64,000 nucleotides of DNA from VRUE01 sp963718775 (GCA_963718775.1 OY970377.1:868001-932000); one strand, 5' to 3'; shown: positions 42,994 to 53,555, counted from the stretch's first letter. Program-made: numbers and translations. The notes: a model not told the origin generated them from the sequence alone.

Positions 42994-43902
42994 TTGGACA
43001 AGCGACTGGTCTTCGTCACCGGCAAGGGCGGCGTGGGCAAGACCACGGTCGCGGTCGCGCTTGGCCTGCGCGCCGCCGCCGAAGGCAAGCGGACGATCGT
43101 CTGTGAGGTATCCGCGCAGGAGAACGCCTCGCGCATCTTCGAGCACACCGAAGTCGGTTTCCACGAGGTCGAGATGGCGGACAACCTCTGGTCGATCTCG
43201 ATCGACCCCGACGAGTCGATGCGCGAGTACGTGCTGCTGCAGCTCAAGGTGCGGGCGATGCGCGACATGCTCTTCCGCAGCCGCATCTTCAGCTACCTCG
43301 CCGGCGCCGCCCCAGGCCTCAAGGAGCTGGTCACGATCGGCAAGATCTGGGAGCTGGCCCAGCCCGACCGCAAGGTCAAGAAGGGCCGCGAGTACGACCT
43401 GGTGATCGTCGACGCTCCCGCCACCGGCCACGGCATCGGCTTCCTGCAGACTCCCCGCACCTTTGCCGCGATCGCCCGAGTCGGCCCGATCCACTCGCAG
43501 GCACAGCAACTCGACCGCTTGATCACCGACCACGAGCACACCGGCGTGGCGATCGTCGCCCTGCCCGAGGAGATGCCGGTCAACGAGTCCGCGGCGCTCG
43601 AGCACGACCTGCGCGACGACGTCGGCGTCGCCGTCGACCGCATCTACATGAACGGGCTCTACCCGGAGCGGTTCTCCAGCGAGGAGGCCGTGAGGTTGGC
43701 CGAGCTGGCCGGCGCCGAGAACGGCGCCGTCGGCTCGGCGGCCCGGGCCGCCGTCTCCGAGCACAACCGGGCTCGCTCGCAGCGCGCCCAGCTCGCTCGC
43801 CTGCGCCGCCGGGTCGAGGCGCCGGTCAAGACGCTGCCCTTCCTCTTCGAGCCGGAGCTCGACGTCGAGGCGGCTAGGCAGCTGGCGAAGAGGCTGGGCT
43901 GA
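42994..43902 (+). CDS. ArsA-like (GET3/ArsA family) ATPase, first of a pair
   Basis: About 302 residues if TTG 42994 is used. 'LVFVTGKGGVGKTTVAVALGL' is the ArsA P-loop, with 'VIVDAPATGHGIGFLQTPR' as the second nucleotide motif. Homologous to the first subunit of the actinobacterial pair typified by Rv3679-Rv3680. Start uncertain: related proteins begin '(M)TELLDKRL', which here aligns with GTA 42982, preceded by AGGA at ideal spacing; TTG 42916 is also possible. Expected to work as a complex with the next gene, whose ATG overlaps this stop by one base. Confidence 0.88.
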   Translation: MDKRLVFVTGKGGVGKTTVAVALGLRAAAEGKRTIVCEVSAQENASRIFEHTEVGFHEVEMADNLWSISIDPDESMREYVLLQLKVRAMRDMLFRSRIFSYLAGAAPGLKELVTIGKIWELAQPDRKVKKGREYDLVIVDAPATGHGIGFLQTPRTFAAIARVGPIHSQAQQLDRLITDHEHTGVAIVALPEEMPVNESAALEHDLRDDVGVAVDRIYMNGLYPERFSSEEAVRLAELAGAENGAVGSAARAAVSEHNRARSQRAQLARLRRRVEAPVKTLPFLFEPELDVEAARQLAKRLG

Positions 43903-45053
43903 TGGCGCAGGTCGGCGACATCCTCGACGGCAAGGACATCTGCATCTGTGCCGGCTCGGGAGGGGTTGGCAAGACGACGACCTCGGCGGCGATCGCCGTT
44001 GGCATGGCGGCGCGCGGGCTGAAGGTCTGCGTGCTGACGATCGACCCAGCGAAGCGGCTTGCGGACTCGCTCGGCCTCGAGGAGCTCGGGAACGAGGCAA
44101 GGCAGGTGGATCCGGAGCTGTTTGCGGCGCAGGGAGTGGAGATCAAGGGCGAGCTGTGGGCGATGATGCTCGACGCCAAGGCGACCTTCGACGAGCTGAT
44201 CTCCCGCCAGGCGCCGGATGAGGAGTCGCGCGACCGCGTGCTCGGCAACCGCATCTACCAGCAGCTCTCCAACGCCCTTGCCGGCTCCCAGGAGTACGCG
44301 GCGATGGAGAAGCTCTTCGAGCTGCACACCGAAGGCCGCTTCGACCTGCTCGTGCTCGACACCCCGCCGACCCGCAACGCGCTCGACTTTCTCGACGCGC
44401 CACGGCGCATGGTCCAGTTCATCGAGGGTCGCTCGCTCGGCGTCTTCCTGCGCCCAACTGGAATCGCCGCCAAGGTCGCCGGGCGCGGCGCCTCGGTCGC
44501 GCTCTCGATCTTGAAGCGCATCGTCGGCTTCGACCTGCTCACTGACCTGGCCGAGTTCTTCAACGCCTTCAGCGGCATGATCGACGGCTTTCAGGCTCGC
44601 GCCAAGCGGGTCGACAGCCTGCTCGCCGACTCCCGCACCTGCTTCCTCGTCGTCTGCGGACCGCAGGGCGAGCCGGTCGACGAGGCCGTCTACTTCCATC
44701 GCAAGCTGGTCGAGGCCAAGCTGCCTTTCGGCGGCGTGATCGTCAACAAGGTCCACTACCCGGCCGAGCAACTGCGCGGCGACGGCGACGACCTGGAGAG
44801 ATCGCTGGCCGAGAAGCTTGGCGAGGACGACCTCGCCCAACGGGTAGCGGCGAACTTCGCCGACTATCAGGCGCTGGCCGAGCGCGACGCTCGCAACATC
44901 GAGCGGCTGGCCAGAGAGCTACGCACCTCTGGCGTAATTCGAGTCCCCTACCTCGACGAGGACGTCCACGATCTCGGCGGCCTCGCCGAGATCAACCGCT
45001 ACCTGTTCGCGAGCAACGAGGAGCGCGAAGCGATAGCGGCGGGGCGGGCCTGA
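43902..45053 (+). CDS. ArsA-like ATPase, second of a pair
   Basis: 383 residues. 'CAGSGGVGKTTTSAAIAVGMAARGLKVCVLTIDPAKRLADSLGL' holds the P-loop and switch, and 'LLVLDTPPTRNALDFLDAPRR' the second site. The gene follows the first ATPase with a TGATG overlap, the conserved arrangement of Rv3679/Rv3680-like heterocomplexes that influence envelope and redox physiology. No arsenite-binding cysteine cluster is apparent, so arsenic resistance is unlikely. Convergent with the CHAP-protein gene, 3 nt apart. Confidence 0.92.
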   Translation: MAQVGDILDGKDICICAGSGGVGKTTTSAAIAVGMAARGLKVCVLTIDPAKRLADSLGLEELGNEARQVDPELFAAQGVEIKGELWAMMLDAKATFDELISRQAPDEESRDRVLGNRIYQQLSNALAGSQEYAAMEKLFELHTEGRFDLLVLDTPPTRNALDFLDAPRRMVQFIEGRSLGVFLRPTGIAAKVAGRGASVALSILKRIVGFDLLTDLAEFFNAFSGMIDGFQARAKRVDSLLADSRTCFLVVCGPQGEPVDEAVYFHRKLVEAKLPFGGVIVNKVHYPAEQLRGDGDDLERSLAEKLGEDDLAQRVAANFADYQALAERDARNIERLARELRTSGVIRVPYLDEDVHDLGGLAEINRYLFASNEEREAIAAGRA

Positions 45054-45056
45054 GGA

Positions 45057-46349
45057 CTACCTGCCGTCCCAATCCCCGACGACCGGGATCGAGTTCGGAG
45101 AGGCACGGACGAACGCGTATTGAGAAGGCCCAGAATTCAACTCGTTGCGAAGGTGCCAGCTCTGGTCCCAGGGGAAATAGGCGCCGGTGGAATCCTTGCC
45201 GTCCCCGTTCCAATCCCCGACGACCGGGATCGAGTTGGGCTCCCCGCGAGCGAAGATGTAGTCCGACGGTCCAGCGGAGAGTGAGTTGCGAAGGTGCCAG
45301 CTCCGATCCCAGGGGAAATAGGCGCCGGTGGAGTCCTTGCCGTCGCCATCCCAGTCTCCGACGACCGGGATCGAGTTGGGCTCCCCGCGAGCGAAGATGT
45401 AGTCCGACGGTCCAGCGGAGAGTGAGTTGCGAAGGTGCCAGCTCCGATCCCAGGGGAAATAGGCGCCGGTGGAATCCTTGCCGTCCCCGTTCCAATCCCC
45501 GACGACCGGGATCGAGTTGGGCTCCCCGCGAGCGAAGATGTAGTCCGAGGCGCCTGGGGCCAGGGCGTTGCTCAGATGCCAGCCCTGGTCCCACTGGTAG
45601 TAGGCGCCCGTCGAGTCCTTGCCGTCGCCATCCCAGTCCCCGACCACGGGTGTTGAATTGGGCTCTCCGCGGGCGAAGATGTAGTCCGAGGCGCCTGGGG
45701 CCAGGGCGTTGCTCAGATGCCACCCGGATGGCCCCGGCTCATAGAAGCCAGTCGAGTCGCCAACCCCGGCGGGCACCGGCCCTGGGGTGGATTTTGGTTT
45801 GGGCTTGGGTTTGGGCTTGGGCTTGGGCTTGGCGACGTCCTTGATGTGGATGTAGGCAAAGGACGAGGTCCGCACGGTGCGCCTGCCGTAGTTCCCCTTG
45901 TTGTCGCCGTTGTACTCCTCGATGGTCACGGTGCCGTTGGAGCCCACAGACTCAACCCAGGCGACGTGGCCGCCCCAGCCGGCGTCGGTTTGTGCAACCG
46001 ACCCCACAGCGGGCTTGCCGTCGATGCGGATCTTCAGCGCCCGCGCCGCGTTGTCCCAGTGGTTCGCGTTACCCCAATGCTGACCGCGGTAGTAGTTGGT
46101 GAAGCCCACCTTGTTGCGACTGTTGAGTCGCCAGGCAACGAAGGAGGTGCACTCACGGTTGTAGAAACGCCACGGATCGAAAACCGCGTCCTTGGCCTTC
46201 TTCTTCAGATTCTGCGGGTAATCGTCGACGCCGGCGTTCGCCATCGGCGCCAGCGAGGCGAGCGCGACGACCACGAGGAGTCCGGCCACCACCGGCCTAC
46301 GGAGGCCCAGCCGCCCCGCGCACCAACCAATCAAACGAGTCCCTGCCAA
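45057..46349 (-). CDS. Secreted CHAP-domain protein with five FG-GAP-like repeats
   Basis: 430 residues, TTG start. A signal peptide ends 'APMANAG'; a CHAP amidase domain follows with catalytic Cys in 'RECTSFVAWRLN' and His in 'GGHVAWVES'. A Lys-Pro alternating linker leads to five 47-residue repeats, each with a calcium-type 'GDWDGDGKDSTGAY' loop and 'SDYIFARGEPNSIPVV'. CHAP enzymes cut peptidoglycan peptides; the repeats probably form a beta-propeller-like binding part. The last repeat stops soon after 'VVGDWDGR', as if the array were truncated. Confidence 0.9.
   Translation of the reverse strand: MAGTRLIGWCAGRLGLRRPVVAGLLVVVALASLAPMANAGVDDYPQNLKKKAKDAVFDPWRFYNRECTSFVAWRLNSRNKVGFTNYYRGQHWGNANHWDNAARALKIRIDGKPAVGSVAQTDAGWGGHVAWVESVGSNGTVTIEEYNGDNKGNYGRRTVRTSSFAYIHIKDVAKPKPKPKPKPKPKSTPGPVPAGVGDSTGFYEPGPSGWHLSNALAPGASDYIFARGEPNSTPVVGDWDGDGKDSTGAYYQWDQGWHLSNALAPGASDYIFARGEPNSIPVVGDWNGDGKDSTGAYFPWDRSWHLRNSLSAGPSDYIFARGEPNSIPVVGDWDGDGKDSTGAYFPWDRSWHLRNSLSAGPSDYIFARGEPNSIPVVGDWNGDGKDSTGAYFPWDQSWHLRNELNSGPSQYAFVRASPNSIPVVGDWDGR
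45060..45765 (-). repeat. Tandem 141-bp coding repeats in the CHAP-protein gene
   Basis: Matching positions recur every 141 bp (for example the GACGACCGGG motif at 45219, 45360 and 45501, then the variant GACCACGGG at 45642). The central copies are nearly identical at the DNA level, including third codon positions, indicating recent unequal crossing-over or gene conversion. Confidence 0.85.
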
Positions 46350-46381
46350 AACGCGAGGAGCATAATCAATCTGCTGAGCCC

Positions 46382-47980
46382 TCAGCTAGCGTGGCCGTAA
46401 TGGTCGTAGTTGAGCTCGCTGACCTCCCAGTCAGCGTCCTCGGGGACCGGGAAGAGATGGCGGACGCGGGGCGTGTCGATCCGCTCGCGATGTTCCAGGT
46501 CCCCCTCGATCGCCGGGAAGTCGAGGGTGCTGTTGGCGACCTCGACCTCGTCGAGCCAGGGCGTCGCGGTGATGCGGATCTCATCCTCGCCGGGAATCGG
46601 CTCGAGGATGCGAGTTGCCTGGTCGTCGTGCTCGCTGATTGGCTCAGGCTCATGGTGTGCGGCGTGATGTGACGTCACTGTCTCCTCCACCTCTCCCGTT
46701 TCGGGTGTCTCCCACTCTGAAGTCGTGCCGACGATCGTTCCGTCGCCCCCCTCGAGGCCGGCGACGATCAGGGTCTCGTCGGCGACGGTGTTGAGGTCTG
46801 TGCTGAGCTCGCCGAGGGCGGCGTCGCGAAGGATGCGGCGGACGCCTTCCTCGATCCAGCTGGCCAGCGCGAGACCCGGCATCGAAGGGGCTCCGTTCAT
46901 CAGCGAGCGCTCCAGCTCCAGCGCGTGCTCGATCTGCTCGCGTGCCTCAATCCGGTCAAAGCTCTCGTCGGCGATCAGCGCCGAGGCCCGCATTGGCAAC
47001 GAGGCGCCAACCGGCCCGTGGCCGTCGAGCACGGCCCGCAGGGCAAGCAGGTGATCGCTGAGGCCCTCCAACGAAGAATCGCGTCCGCAGCCCAGCTCGA
47101 ACCGAGCGACTGCCCAGGACAGGGCGCCGTCGGGGTCAGGACGGGCCTCCAGGGTGCCGGCGAACTCGGCGAGCTGCACGGCCTCTGCCTCGTCCAGCTC
47201 ATAGGCGCCGGGTCGAACTGCGGGGGACCCGGTTGGAATGCGGGCCCAGCGATCCTCACCGGTGGGAGCGAAGGCGTAGGGGCCGAGCCCGACACTGCCG
47301 GCCTTGAAGAGGTGCATGACGCTGATCAGCTCGCGCAGCTGGCACAGCGCGTCCTCGGCGCTTTCGGAGCCCTCGCCCTGCTCGGCGAGAGCGAGGAACT
47401 GCGGCTCCCAGGCGGCGCGGCCCATGCCCTCGCTGCGCATCGCCTCGATCGGCGCCTCGATCGCGTCGGCGCGGATCAGCTGTACGCCGTGCGGCAACTG
47501 CAGGCGAGGCAGCGGCATGCGCAGCCCGACCAGGGGCGCGATCAGCACGTCGGCCTCCTCGGCGCCGCGAGTCTCCGCCTCGAGCACGGTAAGGGCGTTC
47601 TGCAGGCGCTCGTGGTCAAGCGCGAGTTCGGTGCAGCCGTCCCAAAGCGAGGCGAGGAAGACGGTCAGCATCCGCGCCGCCCGCTCGCCGGGGTCGCTCG
47701 GCACCACCTCGCCGCGGGCTTCCAGGTAAGCGGGGGCGATGCCGGCGGCGGCAACCGCGTCGCGGGCGGAGCCGAAGGACTCGAGCGTGCGCAGCTCGCT
47801 CTCGCGCTCACGCACGTAGTGCGAGGTCAGCGGCCGGTAGCTGTAGAAGAGCGAGTCGTCGCCGCTCTCGGTGTCGACGTCGAAGGGGATCTGGTCGCCG
47901 CCGGCGACCAGCGCGCTGAGCCGGATCGCCGCCTCGGAGGCAAGGCGGGTCAGCGATTGATTGAGCAGTCGATCACGCAC
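46382..47980 (-). CDS. Hypothetical protein
   Basis: 532 residues, acidic, soluble and largely helical. No catalytic motif recognised. Residues about 40-60 contain 'ESGDDSLFYSYRPLTSHYVRERESELRTL'; the last 130 residues are Glu/Thr/His-rich and look disordered before a conserved-looking end 'RVRHLFPVPEDADWEVSELNYDHYG'. Codon use is fully typical of the window, so it is a real gene. It lies alone between the CHAP gene and the HxlR regulator, all on the minus strand. Confidence 0.75.
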   Translation of the reverse strand: MRDRLLNQSLTRLASEAAIRLSALVAGGDQIPFDVDTESGDDSLFYSYRPLTSHYVRERESELRTLESFGSARDAVAAAGIAPAYLEARGEVVPSDPGERAARMLTVFLASLWDGCTELALDHERLQNALTVLEAETRGAEEADVLIAPLVGLRMPLPRLQLPHGVQLIRADAIEAPIEAMRSEGMGRAAWEPQFLALAEQGEGSESAEDALCQLRELISVMHLFKAGSVGLGPYAFAPTGEDRWARIPTGSPAVRPGAYELDEAEAVQLAEFAGTLEARPDPDGALSWAVARFELGCGRDSSLEGLSDHLLALRAVLDGHGPVGASLPMRASALIADESFDRIEAREQIEHALELERSLMNGAPSMPGLALASWIEEGVRRILRDAALGELSTDLNTVADETLIVAGLEGGDGTIVGTTSEWETPETGEVEETVTSHHAAHHEPEPISEHDDQATRILEPIPGEDEIRITATPWLDEVEVANSTLDFPAIEGDLEHRERIDTPRVRHLFPVPEDADWEVSELNYDHYGHAS

Positions 47981-48104
47981 GGCCCAGCCTTCACGCTGCC
48001 GGCTGGCGCTCCTGCGCCTGCACGCAGGCTTGCAGGGCGTAAACCCGGAGCCGACACGAGACCGTGTCAGCCCGCGATATGGACGGGTTGAGACGGTTTC
48101 GCGG

Positions 48105-48452
48105 TTAGACGGCGGCCGGCTCGGGCTCGACTGCGTCTTCGAAGAGCCAGCGGGTGCCGTAGCGGCGCATGTCCTCGACCAGAGGCACCAGGGCCTCGCC
48201 CTTCTCGGTCAGCGCGTACTCGACCCGGGGCGGCACCTCGGGGAAGGTGTGGCGCTCGACGATGCCCTCCTCTTCCAGCGCCCGCAGGCGCAGCGAGAGA
48301 GTGCGGGGACTGATCCCCTCCAGCGAGCGCTCCAGCTCGCAAAATCGACTAGACCCCTCGGCCAGGTCGCGAATGATGAGGAGGGTCCACTTGCCGCAAA
48401 CGACTTCAGCCGTGCGGCAGACAGGACATCGGGAGTTGGAAACGGCGCTCAT
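48105..48452 (-). CDS. HxlR-family winged-helix regulator
   Basis: 115 residues, the minimal HxlR length. 'CPVCRTAEVVCGKWTLLIIRDLAEGSSRFCELERSLEGISPRTLSLRLRALEEEGIVER' and the wing 'VEYALTEKGEALVPL' are typical, and several N-terminal cysteines allow redox sensing. Divergent from the type IV pilus operon that begins at 48591, which it could control; the intervening 138 bp include an ACTT-ACTG-AAGT inverted repeat. Confidence 0.88.
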   Translation of the reverse strand: MSAVSNSRCPVCRTAEVVCGKWTLLIIRDLAEGSSRFCELERSLEGISPRTLSLRLRALEEEGIVERHTFPEVPPRVEYALTEKGEALVPLVEDMRRYGTRWLFEDAVEPEPAAV

Positions 48453-48590
48453 CGGCGAAAACGAGGCTGGTTGTGTCGATTGCCTCGCTCCAGCGAGTGT
48501 AGCGATCTCGCTTCACTTACTGAAGTTTTGGCGAATCCGGGATGGGATGGGCGCATCGGAAGTCCGACGCGGTTAAAGCCGGGCCTGCCT

Positions 48591-49968
48591 ATGTCCGATG
48601 GGACATGCATGACGCCAACAGGGCGGATAGCGCCGCCTGCGGAAGATGGATTCGCGCTGATCGAGGTTCTGGTCAGCGCGCTCGTCATCGCCCTCGTCGC
48701 CGCCGGCGTGATGGCCCTGCTGCAGGCGACCGCCCGCTCCGCCGCCGACCAGCGCAGCCACGCGGTGGCCTACGCGGTCGCCCAGGAAGACCAGGCGCGA
48801 CTGCGCTCGCTGCGGCTCTCCTACCTCAACCGCCTCAACGAAAAACGGGAAATCTCGATCGACGGCAGCGAATTCACGATCGAATCGACAGGGAGTGTTC
48901 GTCAACAACTCCACCCGGCAGCCGTCGGCCTGCACCTCGGGGACGACAGCAGCCGACTACGTCCGCATCACCTCGACGGTGACCTGGCCCGGTAGCCGTG
49001 TGCCAGTGGTGATGCAGGAGCATCGTCTCGCCCTCCAACGGCTCCCTGGACCCCAACCACGGAACTTTGGTCGTCACTGTCAAAAACGCCAAATCAGAAG
49101 TGCTCTCGGGGAGCGTCGGGCTCTCGGGGAGCGGCCCCGCGAACTTCAGCGGCAGCACCGACTCGACCGGCTGCGCCAACTTTCCCGACCTGCCCGCCGG
49201 CACCTACAACGTGACCGCGAAGCGGCACCAACCTCGTCGGCACCAACGGCCCGGAAGCCAAAGCCACCCCGATTGGGGTCAGTGCCGCCACCACCTCCTC
49301 CCTGAGCCTCGAATACGACCTCGGCGCCTCGATGCCCTTCGAATTCGAATACCGCATCGGCAGCGGCTCGACCTTCAAAGCAGCCAAAATCGACTCGGTT
49401 TTCGTCTCGAACACGCTCGGCACCAGCTCCTACTGGACGCCGTCCAAAACCCGGGAGCTATCGCTGACGGCAAAACCGATCTTCCCCTTCAAAAACGCAG
49501 TCAGCATCTGGGCGGGCAGCTGCACAGGCAGCAAGCCCCCCGAAGGGCCCGCGATGGGCAGCTACACGTTCAAACCGGGAGAAGTCGTTCCGACCCCGAT
49601 GAAATTGCAGGTTCCGGCGCTGGAAATAACCGTGAAAAACGGCACCACATCGAGTAGCTCGCCAGTCAGCAACGCCACGGTCACGATCACCGACGAAAAC
49701 TGCAACGACCCGATCACGAGCGACGCAATCATGCGCAGCTACATAACCGAAGCGAGCGGCCACCAGAGCAACGCAAGCAACGGTCAGCCGGAATACGGCC
49801 TCCCCTACGGGCACCTACAAAATCTGCGCCTCGGCCTCGTACTCCGGCACTCTGCACCGGGCGCGCGAAAGCGGCGTCTCGGTCAAAAGCTTCTCCTCCG
49901 CCGTCTCGCGCACGCTGGCCCTGCCAAGCAGCGGCTCCGAAACCGGAAGCAACAGGACATGTCCCTAA
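48591..49968 (+). pseudogene. PilV-like prepilin with Ig-like region, disrupted by four apparent +1 frameshifts
   Basis: The class III prepilin N-terminus 'EDGFALIEVLVSALVIALVAAGVMALL' (Gly-Phe cleavage site, Glu5) is followed by sequence that stays plausibly coding only if one base is dropped near 48891-48893, 49017-49018, 49220-49221 and 49790-49791, each in a short homopolymer. Read that way it continues 'VFVNNSTRQPS', 'SIVSPSNGSLDPNHG', 'DLPAGTYNVTASGTNLVG' and ends 'TCP' at 49966, overlapping the next start by 10 nt. The product would be a minor pilin with a large extracellular carboxypeptidase-regulatory-like domain. Either a decaying gene or local sequence error. Confidence 0.7.
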
Positions 49969-50639
49969 TCCGCGACGAGCGCGGGACCACCCTGGTCGAG
50001 CTGATGGTGTCGCTGATGGCGGGCATGGTGATCATCTCCGCGCTCTCGATGGTGATCCTCACCACGCTGCACAGCACCTCCCGCGTCTCAGCGCGCGTGC
50101 ACGCAACTCAGCGGGCGCGGATCGTGATGGTCCGACTGATGGAACAGTTGCACTCGGCCTGCGTAACGCCCGGAAATCGCGCCGATTCAGGAGGGCAGCA
50201 CCGGCACGTCGCTCAGATTCATCCACCAAACCGGCTCGGCGGTCCAGCCTGTACCGCTCTACAGCGTCGTCAGCCTCAGCGGCGACACCCTCTACCAGCA
50301 GGACTACGCGGTCACCGGCACCCCGCCGACCTGGGCCTGCGAGGCGCGATCGGCGGGCCGCGAACGCTGCTCACCGACGTCGGCCCGACGCCGCCGAGCA
50401 GCTCGATCTTCGGCTATTACCGCTACACCGCCGGCACGATCTCCGAGACGCCCCAGACGGTGCCCCTCGAAGGAGTGGACCCGTCGCTGACCGTCGAAGT
50501 CCGCGCTGCCCTCACGGCGGCTCCGGAATCGACCCCGGTCAAAGATGCCGGCGCCGAGGCGAGCGTTCAGAACAGCGCCACGCTGCGCCTCACCCCGCCC
50601 TCGTACAACGAAGGATCGCCGGCCCGGCCATGTCAGTGA
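49959..50639 (+). pseudogene. PilW-like prepilin with two compensating frameshifts
   Basis: Begins 'MSLIRDERGTTLVELMVSLMAGMVIISAL', a prepilin helix with Glu5 but Thr instead of Phe after the cleavage Gly. Around 50172-50173 an extra G moves the frame; the coding frame then reads 'EIAPIQEGSTGTSLRFIHQTGS' until about 50341-50348, where a missing base restores the original frame ('TLLTDVGPTPPSSSIFGYYRY'). The stop overlaps the next gene by 10 nt. Minor pilin role inferred from order and N-terminus. Confidence 0.68.
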
Positions 50640-52334
50640 GGACGCGGCAAAAACGAGGATGGCTTCACGATGATCGCGACCGTACTCGGCCTCTCCCTGG
50701 TCGCGACGCTCGTGCTGGTCGCCGTCACGGCGGTCAACGGCGACAGCCACCTGACCTCGCGCGACCTCGTGCAAAAGAAGGCCTACGAGGCGGCCAAGGC
50801 CGGCATCGACGATTACGCCTACCACCTCCACGCCAACAACAGCTACTGGACGTCCTGCGCCAACGTAACCGGGCCCACAGCCGTCAACCTCGCGGGGAAA
50901 ACCGAAAAACGGCTCACCGTCCCCGGGGATCCGGGATCCGAATACGCGATCGAACTGCTGCCCTCGACGTCGCAGTCGACCTACCAGCAGTGCGACGAGA
51001 ATCACGCCACGGAAAGCATGCTGCAGACGATCGACCCCTTGAAGGGCACCTTCCGCATCCGCTCCACCGGCTACGCCGGCGCCGCGGAAACCTCGATCGT
51101 CGCCACCTTCAAGCCCGCCAGCTTCCTCGACTACGTCTACTTCACCCAGCGCGAGACGGCGGATCCGGTCACCTATGGAACGACCTCGATGGTCGAAGCG
51201 GCGGAAAAACAGTGCAGCAAAACGATCGCGGAAAAACGCTATGAAACTGAGATTCTCAAAGACAAAGGCTATTGCAGCGTCATCCGCTTCGTCACCAATG
51301 ACTTCATCAACGGCCCGATGCACACCAACGACGCGTACGTGATCTGCGGCAGCCCGAAACTCGGCGGCTCCGCCGCCGACCCGATCGAGGCGAGCGGGCC
51401 CCCGCCTGGTTGGTTCTCAGAAGAAAAAATCCCCCACTCTTCGAAATGCGTCGGCTCAGACACCAACTTCGAAGGAACCCTCGCCGCCAACTCGGCCGTC
51501 CTCACCCCGCCGGCGAGCAACGGAGAACTGAGCACGATCGCCGAACCCGAATTCAGATTCAAAGGCCAGGTCCGGATCTGCCTCAGCGGAGAATCGATGA
51601 CCGTAATGCCGTTCGGGACCACGGCAACCTGCGCCAACCCGCCAGCCGTTCCCATCTACAGCGGCCAGATTCCCGGCAACGGCGTCGTCTACGTCGAAAG
51701 CGGCACCTGCCCTCTGAACACCTACACGCCATTCAACATCTCCTACGCGATCACGGCGGAAAACGCCGAATGCGGCAACGCCTACGTCGAGGGCACGTAC
51801 TCGGGGAAGCTGACGATCGCCACCTACAACGACATCATCGTCACCGGGAATCTCTGTGCCGAATCCTGCAGCAATTCAGTGCCGCTCCCGGGCGAAGCTG
51901 TTCTCGGCCTGGTCGCAAACAACTTCGTCCGCATCTACCACCCGGTCGAACTCAAACACCCGCAGACGTGCGAACAAAAAAAAGTCAATGGCAAATGGAT
52001 AGACGTATGCACTGAAGACACGACCAAATGGGAATGCACCGGCAACGCCCCGGGCGCGCTCAACGGCGTCACGATCGACGCCGCGATCCTGGCGATCATC
52101 CACTCGATCATCGTCGACAACTACAACTGCGGCGCTCAGCTGGGCACGCTGACCGTAAACGGTGCGCTCGCCCAGAAGTACCGCGGCGCGGTTGGCACCG
52201 GCAACGGCACCAGCACCGGAACCGGCTACCTGAAGAGCTACAACTACGACAGCCGCCTTCGCTACATCGAGCCGCCCAGCTTCATCGCGCCGCAGAAAAC
52301 CGCCTGGGTGATCGGGCGCGAGACGCTGGACTGA
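50630..52334 (+). CDS. PilX-like pilus protein (N-terminus frameshifted in an A5 run)
   Basis: ATG 50630 overlaps the previous gene. Removing one A from the run at 50649-50653 joins 'MSVRTRQ' to 'NEDGFTMIATVLGLSLVATLVLVAV', a prepilin-like helix; without it the open frame starts at ATG 50670. About 560 residues, with many cysteines and a long beta-rich C-terminus ('CNSVPLPGEAVLGLVANNFVRIYHP'-like region around residue 400). Probably a surface-exposed minor pilin or tip component. The rest of the gene is uninterrupted. Confidence 0.75.
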
Positions 52335-52377
52335 CGCCCGGCTTTTCGAATTTTAGGTAGGCAAGGGCAAAGGTTCG

Positions 52378-53554
52378 ATGGCCATTTGGTCGATGGGAGA
52401 TGCAATGGACGCACTGCGCCGCCCACAGATCAAGATGCCCTCGCTGAAGGCCCCTTCTCTGAAGCTGCCCTCACTGAAGAAGGGTGGCGCCAAGGACTCG
52501 GCCCTCGTCGGCCTCGAGATCGAGGCGGGCAGCATCGGCGCTGCTGAGGTGCGCAGCAATGGCGCCACCCACCTCAGCACGGCCGCGACGGTGCCGCTGG
52601 CGCCCGGGGCCTTCCACGACGGCGAGGTGACCGATCCCGACAGCGTCGCCGAGGCATTGCGCGAGCTGTTCGCCGAGCACAAGCTGAGCAAACAGGTGCG
52701 ACTCGGGATCGCCAACCAGCGCGTGGTCGTGCGCACGCTGCGCCTGCCGGCGATCGAAGACCCCAGCGAGCTCGCCGCCGCCGTCCGCTTCTCGGCCCAA
52801 GAGCAGATCGCAATGCCGCTCGACCAAGCTGTGATCGACCATCGGGTCGTCGGCGGCGTCGGCGCGATCGACGGAGCACCGCCCCAGGTCGACGTGATCG
52901 TCGTCGCCGCCCGGCGCGACATGGTCGCCGCCTCGCTCAAGCCGCTCAAGGACGCCGGCCTGGAACCCGTCGGCGTCGATCTCTCCGCCTTCGGGATGAT
53001 CCGCGCCCTCGGCGGCGGTGCGGGCGCCCCGGCGGCAACCGACGCCGAGCAGCCCCCCCCGTCGGCAGTCCTCTACTGCAACGTCGGCGATGTCACCAAT
53101 CTCGCCATCGCCAAGGGCCGCTCCTGTCTTTTCACACGCATCTCGCCGGTCGGCCTGGAGGACATCGCCGGCAACCTCGCCTCGACGACCGGCCTCAGCC
53201 CCGAGCACGCCCAGATGTGGCTCGACCACGTCGGGCTCGAGCAAGCCGCCGGAGCTGATCGAGGGGGACCCCGACACCGTTGGCAAGGCCCGCGCGGCGC
53301 TCGAGAACGGCGCCTCGGCGTTGCTCGACGAGCTGCGTCTCTCGCTCGACTTCTATGGCGCCCAGGAGGCGGCCGTGCCGGTCGAGCGGGTTGTGCTCTG
53401 CGGGCCTGGCAGCGCGGTCCCCGGCCTGGCCGCTCACATGGAGCCGGTGCTCGGACTACCGATCGTGATCGGTCGCCCCGAGGCGCTCAACGGCCTCGAC
53501 CCGGCCGCGGCCGCCCGCCTCACCCTGCCCTTCGGCCTCGCCCTGGACCGCTGA
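52378..53554 (+). pseudogene. pilM: Type IV pilus assembly protein PilM, one frameshift
   Basis: The actin-like PilM fold is clear: 'LVGLEIEAGSIGAAEV', 'RLGIANQRVVVRTLRLPAI', 'AVRFSAQEQIAMPL', and 'RVVLCGPGSAVPGLAAHMEPVLGLPIVIG' at the end. Near 53245 one extra base shifts the frame; without it 'LDHVGLEQ' would join 'PPELIEGDPDTVGKARAAL'. Upstream of the fold lies a Lys-Pro-Ser-Leu repeat ('KMPSLKAPSLKLPSLKKGG') that may bind membrane or PilN. PilM recruits PilN/PilO inside the cytoplasm. pilN follows by 1 nt. Confidence 0.8.
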
Positions 53555-53555
53555 A

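Noticed and set aside
43902..45053. Arsenite efflux ATPase
   Set aside because: No arsenite-binding cysteines, no arsB/arsR nearby; the paired arrangement matches Rv3679-Rv3680-like complexes.
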